Below are positions 24,566-30,762 of a stretch of 40,356 nucleotides of DNA, piece after piece (positions within the stretch are counted from its first letter, which is position 1; every line of letters starts with the position of its first letter). Both the position numbers and the translations under genes were made by a program. The notes below the pieces were generated by a model that was not told the DNA's origin, did no database searches, and worked only from the letters and a program-made list of their open reading frames with translations. This stretch comes from a virus: positions 1-40,356 of IMG/VR virus record IMGVR_UViG_3300034073_001277; one strand, given 5' to 3'.

Positions 24566-24858
24566 TAGTTACCGCCTTGCTGAACCGTTGGCGATGCGAT
24601 CGGCGTAGCAAGCACACCACTCACGGCCCGGCTACCGAGTACCGAAGGCTCAGTTGGAATCCGAGTCACGACCGCTGCCAGCACGCCCGCGGCTTGCCGG
24701 AACACTTCGCGGCTGTTGTTGTTTGTGGACTGGATATTGGCCGCTGTCTCGCTAGCCATCATCGCCGCCATCCCTTCCGGTAAATCAAACGCCATTTTTT
24801 TACACTCCGATTTGTTTGGAATTGTTACTACCCCGTCACCGCTGACCGGATCACTCAT
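24565..24858 (-). CDS. Small hypothetical protein (97 aa)
   Basis: The 97-residue protein begins at ATG 24858, overlapping the protease stop by ATGA. Residues 28-65 are Ala/Met-rich and may form amphipathic helices. The tail is Pro/Ser/Gly-rich. Function unknown; it belongs to the lysis-associated operon. Confidence 0.6.
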   Translation of the reverse strand: MSDPVSGDGVVTIPNKSECKKMAFDLPEGMAAMMASETAANIQSTNNNSREVFRQAAGVLAAVVTRIPTEPSVLGSRAVSGVLATPIASPTVQQGGN

Positions 24859-26042
24859 TTCAGGATCGCCCTTACGTCAAGAACGATCGGCTCGTCAATC
24901 CCGTAGCTCTCGTCATCAATCACTCTACCCGACTCCCCGTCAATTAGCAAGAAACGCCGCTTCGGAAGATTCGCGACGATATCCGCTTTGATTCTCTCGA
25001 TCTCCTCAGGAGCCATCACACCCGGCGGTCCCGGCTCACCTTGTGGCCCTCGCATCGCTGGATCATTGCGTATCTGGCTTGATATTGCCATCACGATCGC
25101 CGTGATATGCTCCTCGGTCACCTGACCATCTTTCCCTGGCGGTCCTTGCGGTCCCGATGGCCCTTGTAGCTCCGGCTTATCTTTAATCCTGTTCCAGACT
25201 TCCGCCGCGATCGTGTCGTAATCTGGCTTGGCTGGTGGCTGTTCGATTGGTCTGAGCGTACTTGCTGGATCAAGGCTCGGCGGTGTTACCGGCGTCCCCG
25301 GATCGATCTCAACCTGGACGCTTCCGCCATCCATCGAAGGCGGCTGGTAGTAAGCTCCCTGATTCGACGGCGGACACACGCCACCAAAGCACCCTCGGCC
25401 CTGTGTGTGCCAAGCTCGCAGCCGCTCGCGGAACCTTTGCAGAAACCGCTGCGTACGTCCACAATTGACGCCTGTCGTTTCGCCATTGCTACCACCCCAC
25501 AGGTTGCCGATGATGCAACCACGCTCATCAAAGATCGGTCCACCTGAATCGCCTGGAATCGATTGACCGCTAGTGATAATCCAGTCCGCAGACTGTCCAA
25601 ATTTCGGCGAGCATACCCCACGCATCACCGAAGGCCAGAACAATAGCGGTCCCTGGCTGTAGCCTCCGATATAGAGATTATCCCCGCGTTCCGCATTGGA
25701 ATTCGCCAGCGGCACACCGCCTTCTGGCTTTTCACTGCACTCAAGCAACGCTTGGTCGTACTGCGGATCGTTCGCCACTAGCCTCGTTTGATAGCTTCGG
25801 CCATCCGGAAACGTCACCGCTGCCACTGGTGCCTCTCCACGCATCACATGGGATGCCGTTAGAAAAAGGCCATCACCCAGGTAACAGCCCGAGCCCTTTG
25901 ATGAACCGGCCCTGACGACGACGGCATTTTTTGCTGCCCTCTGCATCGCCTGGTCTATATTTTCAAATGGCACCCGCTGACCATTCGCGACGCTCGCCAA
26001 GAACATCGCACCGATAAACAAACCGATCCTAATTGCTGACAT
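24855..26042 (-). CDS. Secreted trypsin-like serine protease with collagen-like repeats
   Basis: The 395-residue protein has a signal peptide (residues 1-22, MSAIRIGLFIGAMFLASVAN) and a trypsin-like domain with an intact triad: H65 in TASHV, D96 in QYDQALL and S166 in GDSGGP. A proline-rich linker (about 225-290) leads to two collagen-like Gly-X-Y segments (294-305 and 332-341) separated by a helix, and a C-terminal strand region. It would act outside the cytoplasm. Placement after a lipase suggests host envelope breakdown at lysis rather than virion assembly. A virion role cannot be excluded. Confidence 0.85.
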   Translation of the reverse strand: MSAIRIGLFIGAMFLASVANGQRVPFENIDQAMQRAAKNAVVVRAGSSKGSGCYLGDGLFLTASHVMRGEAPVAAVTFPDGRSYQTRLVANDPQYDQALLECSEKPEGGVPLANSNAERGDNLYIGGYSQGPLLFWPSVMRGVCSPKFGQSADWIITSGQSIPGDSGGPIFDERGCIIGNLWGGSNGETTGVNCGRTQRFLQRFRERLRAWHTQGRGCFGGVCPPSNQGAYYQPPSMDGGSVQVEIDPGTPVTPPSLDPASTLRPIEQPPAKPDYDTIAAEVWNRIKDKPELQGPSGPQGPPGKDGQVTEEHITAIVMAISSQIRNDPAMRGPQGEPGPPGVMAPEEIERIKADIVANLPKRRFLLIDGESGRVIDDESYGIDEPIVLDVRAILK

Positions 26043-26835
26043 TTTCGAGCCCTGCTTTGATCGCCTCGCAGTAGCGATCTATCGAGTGACTGTCGGATAC
26101 CCTGCGACCGACGAACCATGTCATTGCTGCCGAGCCTAGATGAGACGCTTGTTTCAACCCCGCGACGGCTCTCCTGAAGATGCCGAGTTCATCGACCGAA
26201 AGTTTGCCATCTTTCGAGAGCCGGATCGCGGAAGTTGCTTGTGTGTAGAGCGGACGCCCGAGAAGATAGGAACCCATCGAGAACGGAAGATACGGCACGA
26301 TGTCGCCCTCGTTCACAAACCGATAGACTTCCCATGGGTAGGCGTAGTACGTGGCCGCTGAGCTGCGTTCCCAAACCTTAGGAGAACCGAACGTGATAAC
26401 CTCTCTCGGTGCAAACCTACCCTCGACCGATAGCAGCTGAGCGATCGCACCGCCAGCACTGTGACCACCCAGCACTATCGGCAAGTCATGCCCTTCGATG
26501 ATCGCCATCAGGTCCGATCGAAACATCTCGCGACGAAGCCAATCAGCCGCCTCGATGTAGCCACGGTGTGCAACGAGGCTCCCAATACTGCCTCGCCCAG
26601 TTTTCGCGTTCTGGAGCCAGTCCGTCGCGTCATTGGAGCCACAGATGGAGATATGGCAATGATCGGCGAACACCAAGGCCGCTGCCCGATTGTTCGCGAT
26701 CTCAAAGTATCGGTAACGAGCTTTCTGGTTTGCGGCGTACATCATGACCGCATCACGACCGCCGTAGAGAGCCCTAGCAAGCCCTGCTTGCTGCATTGCT
26801 GTCAAGAGTAGATTCCGCAGTGCGTCAGTCGTCAC
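26029..26835 (-). CDS. Class 3 lipase-like alpha/beta hydrolase
   Basis: The 268-residue enzyme has the class 3 lipase nucleophile elbow GGHSAGG with S126, followed by NEGDIVPYLP (D178) and DSHSIDRYCEAI (H250), giving a complete Ser-Asp-His triad. It lacks an obvious signal peptide. It starts with GTG 26835, overlapping the nuclease stop (GTGA), with GGAG 8 nt upstream. It probably attacks host membrane lipids once the cytoplasmic barrier is breached. Confidence 0.82.
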   Translation of the reverse strand: MTTDALRNLLLTAMQQAGLARALYGGRDAVMMYAANQKARYRYFEIANNRAAALVFADHCHISICGSNDATDWLQNAKTGRGSIGSLVAHRGYIEAADWLRREMFRSDLMAIIEGHDLPIVLGGHSAGGAIAQLLSVEGRFAPREVITFGSPKVWERSSAATYYAYPWEVYRFVNEGDIVPYLPFSMGSYLLGRPLYTQATSAIRLSKDGKLSVDELGIFRRAVAGLKQASHLGSAAMTWFVGRRVSDSHSIDRYCEAIKAGLENVSN

Positions 26836-27185
26836 GACTGCTTCTCCCGCGTCGCGTGACCCATAGCAACGAGGTGCTCGTTTAGGCTCTCCTCATCCTC
26901 GCCGATCCACACATCACCGAGAACGCGGTCAAAGGTCATCACGCCGCCAACCGAAGAAGCTTCATCCGTTGGTATCCAAACCGTTAGAAACGTGCCCGAT
27001 GGTGCCATCATTTCGACGGCTTCCTTTGCACGTTGGCCGGCAATCTTGTCATCGCCATGAAGCTCCGGAGCCCAGCAATTCCGAAGTCTGATCTTGACCG
27101 GATACTGAACGATGACCTCGACAGTATCCCCGTCGATGACTCTCAGCATCCGAGCCCGAGCCTTGATTCCATGTTCGTGCCGCAT
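26832..27185 (-). CDS. Staphylococcal nuclease-like (SNase) protein
   Basis: The 117-residue protein carries the SNase signature: VIDGDTVEV (metal-binding Asp), IRLRNCWAPEL (catalytic Arg and Glu) and FDRVLGDVWI (the third catalytic Arg). It hydrolyses DNA or RNA with calcium in known members. ATG 27185 is chosen because AAAGGAG lies 10 nt upstream. It is the first gene of the lysis operon, so it may degrade host nucleic acid released at lysis or reduce lysate viscosity. No signal peptide is seen. Confidence 0.83.
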   Translation of the reverse strand: MRHEHGIKARARMLRVIDGDTVEVIVQYPVKIRLRNCWAPELHGDDKIAGQRAKEAVEMMAPSGTFLTVWIPTDEASSVGGVMTFDRVLGDVWIGEDEESLNEHLVAMGHATREKQS

Positions 27186-27188
27186 AGT

Positions 27189-27208
27189 CGTTGCACTCCT
27201 TTGCAACG
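27189..27208 (-). promoter_or_regulatory. Hairpin with ribosome-binding site in an ANGGAN hexaloop
   Basis: CGTTGCA and TGCAACG form a perfect 7-bp stem whose 6-nt loop, AAGGAG, is the Shine-Dalgarno sequence of the nuclease gene. The loop fits the ANGGAN hexaloop preferred by CsrA/RsmE. The left arm lies at the predicted start of transcription from the adjacent promoter. At the DNA level the same repeat could be an operator. Confidence 0.65.
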
Positions 27209-27238
27209 ATTATGCCGACCGCCCTGGCTGTTTGTCAA
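27209..27238 (-). promoter_or_regulatory. Strong sigma70-like promoter of the lysis operon
   Basis: A perfect -35 TTGACA (27233-27238) and -10 CATAAT (27209-27214) are separated by 18 nt on the minus strand. The predicted start is near 27202, inside the left arm of the hairpin at 27189-27208. This is the best promoter match I found in the genome and lies directly before the nuclease-lipase-protease operon. Confidence 0.75.
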
Positions 27239-27239
27239 A

Positions 27240-27473
27240 CTATTCACAAACAAACGGCAGAGTTCGCTCCGTGGCTCCGCATCCTTCGCATGTCACATCA
27301 TCCGGAATCCGCACCGACCAGTACGTTTTTCCGACAGTCCTTTTCTTCCGGCGGATACGCTCTAGATACTTGGAGCTTATTTCCTCGGCAATCCAGTGTG
27401 CGTAGTTGCGATGACCGCATTCGCAATCCCAGTAGAGACACTCGCTCAGCACGATCCCGGACTCTTTGCTCAT
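27240..27473 (-). CDS. Small zinc-ribbon protein (77 aa)
   Basis: The 77-residue protein contains CECGHRNYAH and CEGCGAT, a probable four-cysteine zinc ribbon with an intervening basic stretch (ERIRRKKRTVGKTYWSV). GGGAGA lies upstream of ATG 27473. Its stop adjoins the -35 box of the lysis promoter. It could be a transcription regulator of that promoter, but this is only positional inference. Confidence 0.65.
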   Translation of the reverse strand: MSKESGIVLSECLYWDCECGHRNYAHWIAEEISSKYLERIRRKKRTVGKTYWSVRIPDDVTCEGCGATERTLPFVCE

Positions 27474-27502
27474 CCATCGATCTCCCGAGCTGTGTAAAAG
27501 CC

Positions 27503-27520
27503 GGACGCCTCCCTGCGTCC
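27503..27520 (-). promoter_or_regulatory. Hairpin with AGGGAG hexaloop
   Basis: GGACGC and GCGTCC form a perfect 6-bp stem closing the loop AGGGAG, which again matches ANGGAN. It is followed by GGCTTTT, so weak termination is an alternative explanation. It lies in the 59-nt gap between two genes upstream of the lysis operon. Confidence 0.6.
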
Positions 27521-27532
27521 AAGAAGTGTTCG

Positions 27533-28009
27533 CTATTCAGCTTGTACCGATTCGGCCTGGCTGTCAAGTTTCGCGGCGTACTTCGCCCTCAGCTTCGCCG
27601 TCTCCTCGGCCCAGATAGCCCCGCTGCATGTCTTCGTGATTGTCACCGGGTCAACCCCGAGCCGCTTTGCTACGAGGTTCGCGTTCATGCCATTCCCGAG
27701 TACTTGCTCGACAACCCACTTTGCACGGTCTGCATTCATTCGTTTTGCTTTCGTCCAGCTTGTTGCCTTTTGCATCGGTGGAGGCTCCTTAAGAAACATC
27801 TCGATCGTCGCCTCCGCGAGTGCGAGTCTCTTTGTCAGTTGCTCCTCTCTTTGCTCGCTCTCCCTCATCGCCTCGCACATTGCTGCCGCGATCCATCGCA
27901 TGTGAGTTTCCGAGTCGAGCGATCTTGCATTGTCTCGCACATAGCCCCACACTTTCCACGCCAGAGCATCGCATCGATTCGCACTGTGCTTGTCTTTGTT
28001 AGGTGTCAT
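27533..28009 (-). CDS. Helix-turn-helix DNA-binding protein (158 aa)
   Basis: The 158-residue protein has a helical N-terminal half and a C-terminal helix-turn-helix-like segment (NANLVAKRLGVDPVTITKTC, about residues 107-126). The organisation suits a regulator or terminase-like DNA-binding protein. It is the second gene upstream of the lysis promoter and is a candidate to bind the inverted repeat there. Start ATG 28009 has GAAAGGA upstream. Confidence 0.65.
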   Translation of the reverse strand: MTPNKDKHSANRCDALAWKVWGYVRDNARSLDSETHMRWIAAAMCEAMRESEQREEQLTKRLALAEATIEMFLKEPPPMQKATSWTKAKRMNADRAKWVVEQVLGNGMNANLVAKRLGVDPVTITKTCSGAIWAEETAKLRAKYAAKLDSQAESVQAE

Positions 28010-28032
28010 TGCATTCCTTTCGTGTTTGTGTC

Positions 28033-28320
28033 TTATTCCAACGGTCCAAACTTAAAAATCTTGCTACGTCCTGCCTCGCACAGAACGGCAACTTTTACCC
28101 GATGGCACAATCGTTCGTTCAATGCTGTGCCGAACTCAATCTCCATCGCGATCGCCTCTTCGTTTGCATATAGCCCACCGATCTTTCCAGCGACGATCGG
28201 TTGGTTTTTAATCGGCATTGAATCAAGATACTTGTCGTCATCGACAAGAACGTCTTTGACGATCTCAAAACATCTTGGGCAATAGATGTACTGAGTCACA
28301 AACGAACCACGCTCGCTCAT
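28033..28320 (-). CDS. Small hypothetical protein with CPRC motif (95 aa)
   Basis: The 95-residue protein has a single CPRC knuckle at residues 14-17 and a Cys pair later (RLCHRVKVAVLCEAG), so a zinc site is possible. It overlaps the upstream gene by ATGA. No known domain. Part of the accessory cluster of small genes. Confidence 0.6.
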   Translation of the reverse strand: MSERGSFVTQYIYCPRCFEIVKDVLVDDDKYLDSMPIKNQPIVAGKIGGLYANEEAIAMEIEFGTALNERLCHRVKVAVLCEAGRSKIFKFGPLE

Positions 28321-28658
28321 TCCAGCCCCTCCCCATGTTCGCAGTCGATAGTGACCTTGACGCAGGCAAGGCGCCCATGGGACGCTTTTTCGTCTGCCTG
28401 ATTCTTGTTTTCGTGTGCTCCACCTATGCCACTTTCATACACATTGAACCACGCTTCTAGCACAATTCGCGGCTTGACTTCGATAAGGTCGTATTGAGTC
28501 TGTTGCTCATGCTCGCCTAAATTTGTCCAGCGAGCGATAAATTGGCATTCGCCAAAATCTATCATGCCATGCACCGGATAAAAACCTTTTCCATCCGTCG
28601 CATAAATCCGAACTGGACGACCGCCTCGTGTGCGGTATGTTTTTGTGATGTCAATCAT
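28317..28658 (-). CDS. Hypothetical protein (113 aa)
   Basis: The 113-residue protein begins MIDITKTYRTRGGRPVRIYATDGKG, a pattern common in small phage and plasmid proteins of unknown function (a short beta-barrel-like start followed by YPVHGMI). GGAGGAG lies 4 nt before the ATG. It immediately follows the tRNA-like element. Confidence 0.68.
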   Translation of the reverse strand: MIDITKTYRTRGGRPVRIYATDGKGFYPVHGMIDFGECQFIARWTNLGEHEQQTQYDLIEVKPRIVLEAWFNVYESGIGGAHENKNQADEKASHGRLACVKVTIDCEHGEGLE

Positions 28659-28696
28659 TGCTCTCCTCCGTTTGTGTATCGCCGATAATTCAAAAT

Positions 28697-28767
28697 TGCA
28701 TCAGGCAGGATTTGAACCTGCTCGCAAGGCACGGCCATGCCTTTCGTTTGATCCACGTACTGACTGC
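28697..28767 (-). tRNA. tRNA-like element with 8-nt anticodon loop (degenerate)
   Basis: A 71-nt minus-strand segment folds as a cloverleaf. The acceptor stem GCA(G)TCAG/CTGATGC is 7 bp with one bulged G, the D-arm is CGT-GGATCAA-ACG, the anticodon stem AAGGC/GCCTT has an 8-nt loop ATGGCCGT, the variable region has 4 nt, and the T-arm GCAGG-TTCAAAT-CCTGC is perfect. CCA is not encoded. The bulge, the short D-stem and the 8-nt loop make it atypical. It may be a decayed tRNA, a frameshift-type tRNA or a tRNA mimic. Reading GGC at 34-36 would suggest alanine. Confidence 0.45.
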
Positions 28768-28800
28768 TAGCGGTCGATACGCTTCGCGTGTACCCATCAC

Positions 28801-28818
28801 GCCGCCGATGCGGTTGTT
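28801..28818 (-). repeat. Intergenic hairpin repeat, copy 1 (core only)
   Basis: The minus strand reads AACAACCGCATCGGCGGC, with CCGC and GCGG able to pair. It lies between the stop at 28838 and the tRNA-like element. The same core recurs at 29077, 31083 and 31743. Confidence 0.7.
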
Positions 28819-28837
28819 GTTAGTAACGGTTGTTTGA

Positions 28838-29050
28838 CTAGCTTAAAGTCTGCCATGGCAAACTAGCGGCAGTTGCAGCACACTCCACACCTGTCATTTT
28901 AGAAATTAATTGCACCCAGTCATCTGCCTTGTCCGCTGGAAACTGAAGTGCCTTTTCCTTATGTCGCTCTGATACCCACGTAACAAATACGGCTCCACGC
29001 AGCTCATGCACATACATCAAACCGTCCGTACTCATAATATAAACGTGCAT
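28838..29050 (-). CDS. Small hypothetical protein (70 aa)
   Basis: The 70-residue product starts at ATG 29050; an alternative ATG at residue 6 (MSTDGLMYVHE) is possible. It is soluble, mixed alpha/beta, with no motif. It begins just downstream of the repeat copy at 29077-29120 and ends just upstream of the copy at 28801-28818. Confidence 0.55.
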   Translation of the reverse strand: MHVYIMSTDGLMYVHELRGAVFVTWVSERHKEKALQFPADKADDWVQLISKMTGVECAATAASLPWQTLS

Positions 29051-29076
29051 AATTTTCTCGTTTTTTTAGTTCCCAC

Positions 29077-29120
29077 GCCGCCGATGCGGTTGTTATTTGG
29101 GGTAATTGTTGTTCATCGGA
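29077..29120 (-). repeat. Intergenic hairpin repeat, copy 2 (full length)
   Basis: This copy shares 37 identical nt with the copy at 31083-31125. On the minus strand CCGATG can pair with the CATCGG at its 3' end across a 27-nt A-rich loop, and CCG/CGG flanks overlap the second arm. It is placed between two small genes. Confidence 0.75.
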
Positions 29121-29125
29121 CGGAA

Positions 29126-29386
29126 TCACCTTTTCCCGGTAAGCGATTCTCGCACGTCAAACCAGTTGCTACCGTTCACGCTCGCAAACGTTGGTCGGTC
29201 GTGCTCCGGCACTTCTACGCCGTCGACAAGATCAATGAGTGTTCGCATGGCTGACGCAGCTTCGCGTAACTCTGTTAGCCCTTCGCTCCCAATGTCTCGT
29301 CGATCTTCCAGATATTGCGCATTTCCTTCTGACCAATAGTCGCACCATTCTTGGAGGGTCAGGAGGCTGACCGTTTTTCGATTCAT
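29126..29386 (-). CDS. Small hypothetical protein (86 aa)
   Basis: The real start is taken as ATG 29386, sharing one base with the TGA of the preceding 59-residue gene. A longer in-frame ORF to 29596 merely overlaps that gene in another frame. The 86-residue product has a helical part (LLTLQEWCDYWSEGNAQYL) and a beta C-terminus with DGVEVPEHDRPTF. No domain recognised. Confidence 0.62.
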   Translation of the reverse strand: MNRKTVSLLTLQEWCDYWSEGNAQYLEDRRDIGSEGLTELREAASAMRTLIDLVDGVEVPEHDRPTFASVNGSNWFDVRESLTGKR

Positions 29387-29565
29387 CACAACCCCAACTC
29401 CGTCACGACTTCTTCCGCCACAAGCAACGCTTGATCCTTTGTCATATGCTTTTGCAACACACACTGCACTTTGGCTTTGACATGACACCGACGTTCTCCT
29501 TTCGGTCGCTCGATTGTGTGTCCGTAGGCTCGTTCTAATTCCCAATCTTCTCTTTCGTTTGGCAT
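29386..29565 (-). CDS. Small hypothetical protein (59 aa)
   Basis: Starting at ATG 29565, it encodes 59 residues beginning MPNEREDWELERAYGHTIE and ending LLVAEEVVTELGL. The frame has good codon composition and its TGA shares a base with the next ATG. The protein looks like a helical hairpin with two cysteines. Confidence 0.6.
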   Translation of the reverse strand: MPNEREDWELERAYGHTIERPKGERRCHVKAKVQCVLQKHMTKDQALLVAEEVVTELGL

Positions 29566-29702
29566 GGCTCAACCCAACCGTCCGCACGATGAACAAAAAA
29601 TTGCATCGGAGCGGGCGGTGACGCTCTTTTGCAATGGCAGGCTTCTATCTCGCCCGCCCGATGAATTTCACAGTTATTGGGGATGGTTGTTGTTCGTCGG
29701 GC
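29566..29702 (-). other. Structured intergenic region
   Basis: No gene seen in these 137 nt. On the minus strand a 10-bp stem with one C-A mismatch (GCCCGACGAA with TTCATCGGGC, 29661-29699) begins right after the stop codon at 29703 and encloses a 19-nt loop containing AACAACAACC and CCCC. Additional GAGCG/CGCTC and GGCGGGC/GCCTGCC pairings follow. It resembles a diverged version of the repeat family at 29077 and 31083. Confidence 0.5.
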
Positions 29703-29912
29703 TTACTTCACATCCAAAGCTGCGTTCAACTTTTCCAATTTCGCAAACAGCTTTTCTGTTGGCCTCTTGCCGGTCTTGTAGCACGCTGTGTATTCGTCTT
29801 TCGCCTTAACGAGATCGCGTAGCATGTCGCACTCCATGCAGAGCAAACGGCCTTGCTCGCTGTCGTTTGCAATTTCCGCGCGTTCTAGCTGACTGATGAT
29901 CCTAAACTGCAT
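29703..29912 (-). CDS. Small helical protein (69 aa)
   Basis: The 69-residue, mostly helical protein contains one CMEC motif and a Lys-rich C-terminus (GKRPTEKLFAKLEKL). It overlaps the upstream Lar-like gene by 11 nt. No family recognised. Confidence 0.6.
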   Translation of the reverse strand: MQFRIISQLERAEIANDSEQGRLLCMECDMLRDLVKAKDEYTACYKTGKRPTEKLFAKLEKLNAALDVK

Positions 29913-30135
29913 TGTCTAACTCCCAGTTCTGAATTGCTTCCTCCATCGTCGCTGCATCTGTTGCATCGTTCTGGCACATAAAACAACGAATCCAATGACG
30001 ATTTGCGTCTTTCATTCGCACTGGTGCCAGATTGCCGCATTCGATGCACGGCTGGCTGATTCCATTGCGAGTGCATCGTGACAAAGCCGACGAACAATCG
30101 GATGTACCGAAGTGCTCGTTACTGTCTTTTTCCAT
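29902..30135 (-). CDS. Lar-like zinc-finger protein (77 aa)
   Basis: The 77-residue protein has CIECGNLAPV followed by CFMCQNDATD and then AATMEEAIQNWE, the layout of Lar/restriction-alleviation-type small zinc proteins. Start ATG 30135 has AAAGGA upstream. Its N-terminus, HFGTSDCSSAL, is encoded by a DNA segment (30081-30113) repeated at 31648-31680. Anti-restriction function is possible but not shown. Confidence 0.65.
   Translation of the reverse strand: MEKDSNEHFGTSDCSSALSRCTRNGISQPCIECGNLAPVRMKDANRHWIRCFMCQNDATDAATMEEAIQNWELDNAV
30081..30113 (-). repeat. 33-nt coding repeat (FG-SDCSSAL), copy 1
   Basis: 32 of 33 nt are identical to 31648-31680. Each copy lies near the start of a different small gene and encodes the same peptide, FG(T/S)SDCSSAL. 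Within it, TTGTTCGTCGG is complementary to CCGACGAACAA in the intergenic elements at 29690-29700 and 1358-1371. Confidence 0.8.
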
Positions 30136-30172
30136 TGTTGATTTCCTTTCTCGCACCGTGTTATCCTTTGCG

Positions 30173-30508
30173 CTATCCTAAATACCCGCCCGCTAAAACT
30201 TCCTCACTCGAATGCAGCTTTTCGCCCGTCCTGGCGGCCCATTCTTCGGACGATTCCTCTCGTGATCGTTTGACGCACTCCAGTACCACAAACCCATGCT
30301 TTTTCAGGAAGTCTGGAAAATGCTTGGCCGCCAGCGTTTTTCGTAACGCTTCCTCTGCATGGGATTTTTCCCAAAACAAACCAACTCGGCCACGACGCAA
30401 CAATAAATGCGGATCAGGCTCTTTGCCTTGACCATAATCTAACGGATCAAGACACGGTCCATCACTCGCTCGATGCTTGCCTTTTGGTATACAAAACACT
30501 GCGTACAT
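30173..30508 (-). CDS. Hypothetical protein (111 aa)
   Basis: ATG 30508 is selected because AGGAG lies 5 nt upstream. The 111-residue product contains RVGLFWEKSHAEEALRKTLAA and ends SSEEVLAGGYLG. Composition suggests a soluble alpha/beta protein. No domain recognised. Confidence 0.65.
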   Translation of the reverse strand: MYAVFCIPKGKHRASDGPCLDPLDYGQGKEPDPHLLLRRGRVGLFWEKSHAEEALRKTLAAKHFPDFLKKHGFVVLECVKRSREESSEEWAARTGEKLHSSEEVLAGGYLG

Positions 30509-30612
30509 GACATCTCCTAAAACTTTGGATAACAAAAGCGGTGCAGCCGAGTTGCGGTAAGGCTGCTTTCTGTACTCTGGGCCAACCGCCGCAACCGGCT
30601 GACCGTTCAGCG

Positions 30613-30762
30613 TTATTTTCTAGCTCCGATGGTTCCATAGCCATAGCCATTGCCATTGCCATTGCCATAGCCATCGCCATCGCCATCGCCATCGCCATAG
30701 CCATAGCCATTGCCATCGCCATCGCCATCGCCATAGCCAGCGGGATATTGCTTATCAGGCAT
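30613..30762 (-). CDS. Gly-X hexanucleotide-repeat protein (49 aa)
   Basis: The 49-residue product begins MPDKQYPAG and continues as 17 Gly-Tyr/Asp/Asn dipeptides before ending GTIGARK. Its ATG overlaps the preceding stop by 8 nt, which supports this frame. In the two other frames the same DNA gives Met-Ala or Trp-containing repeats with no start signal. Such low-complexity Gly/Asp/Asn/Tyr proteins could be disordered, calcium-binding or phase-separating; function unknown. Confidence 0.65.
   Translation of the reverse strand: MPDKQYPAGYGDGDGDGNGYGYGDGDGDGDGYGNGNGNGYGYGTIGARK
30637..30738 (-). repeat. 17-unit GGC-NAT hexanucleotide repeat
   Basis: Seventeen units of GGC followed by GAT, AAT or TAT lie in frame, in the order Y D D D N Y Y D D D D Y N N N Y Y. 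Only one base of six varies, and C is never used. The array is a minisatellite that may expand or contract. Confidence 0.9.

Noticed and set aside
28697-28767. Attachment site (attP) in a tRNA 3' end
   Set aside because: The whole cloverleaf, not only the 3' half, is recognisable, and no integrase is encoded in the genome.
29387-29596. N-terminal extension of the gene at 29126-29386
   Set aside because: The region is better explained by the 59-residue gene in another frame with coupled stop/start; the extension is an Arg/Ser-rich shadow.
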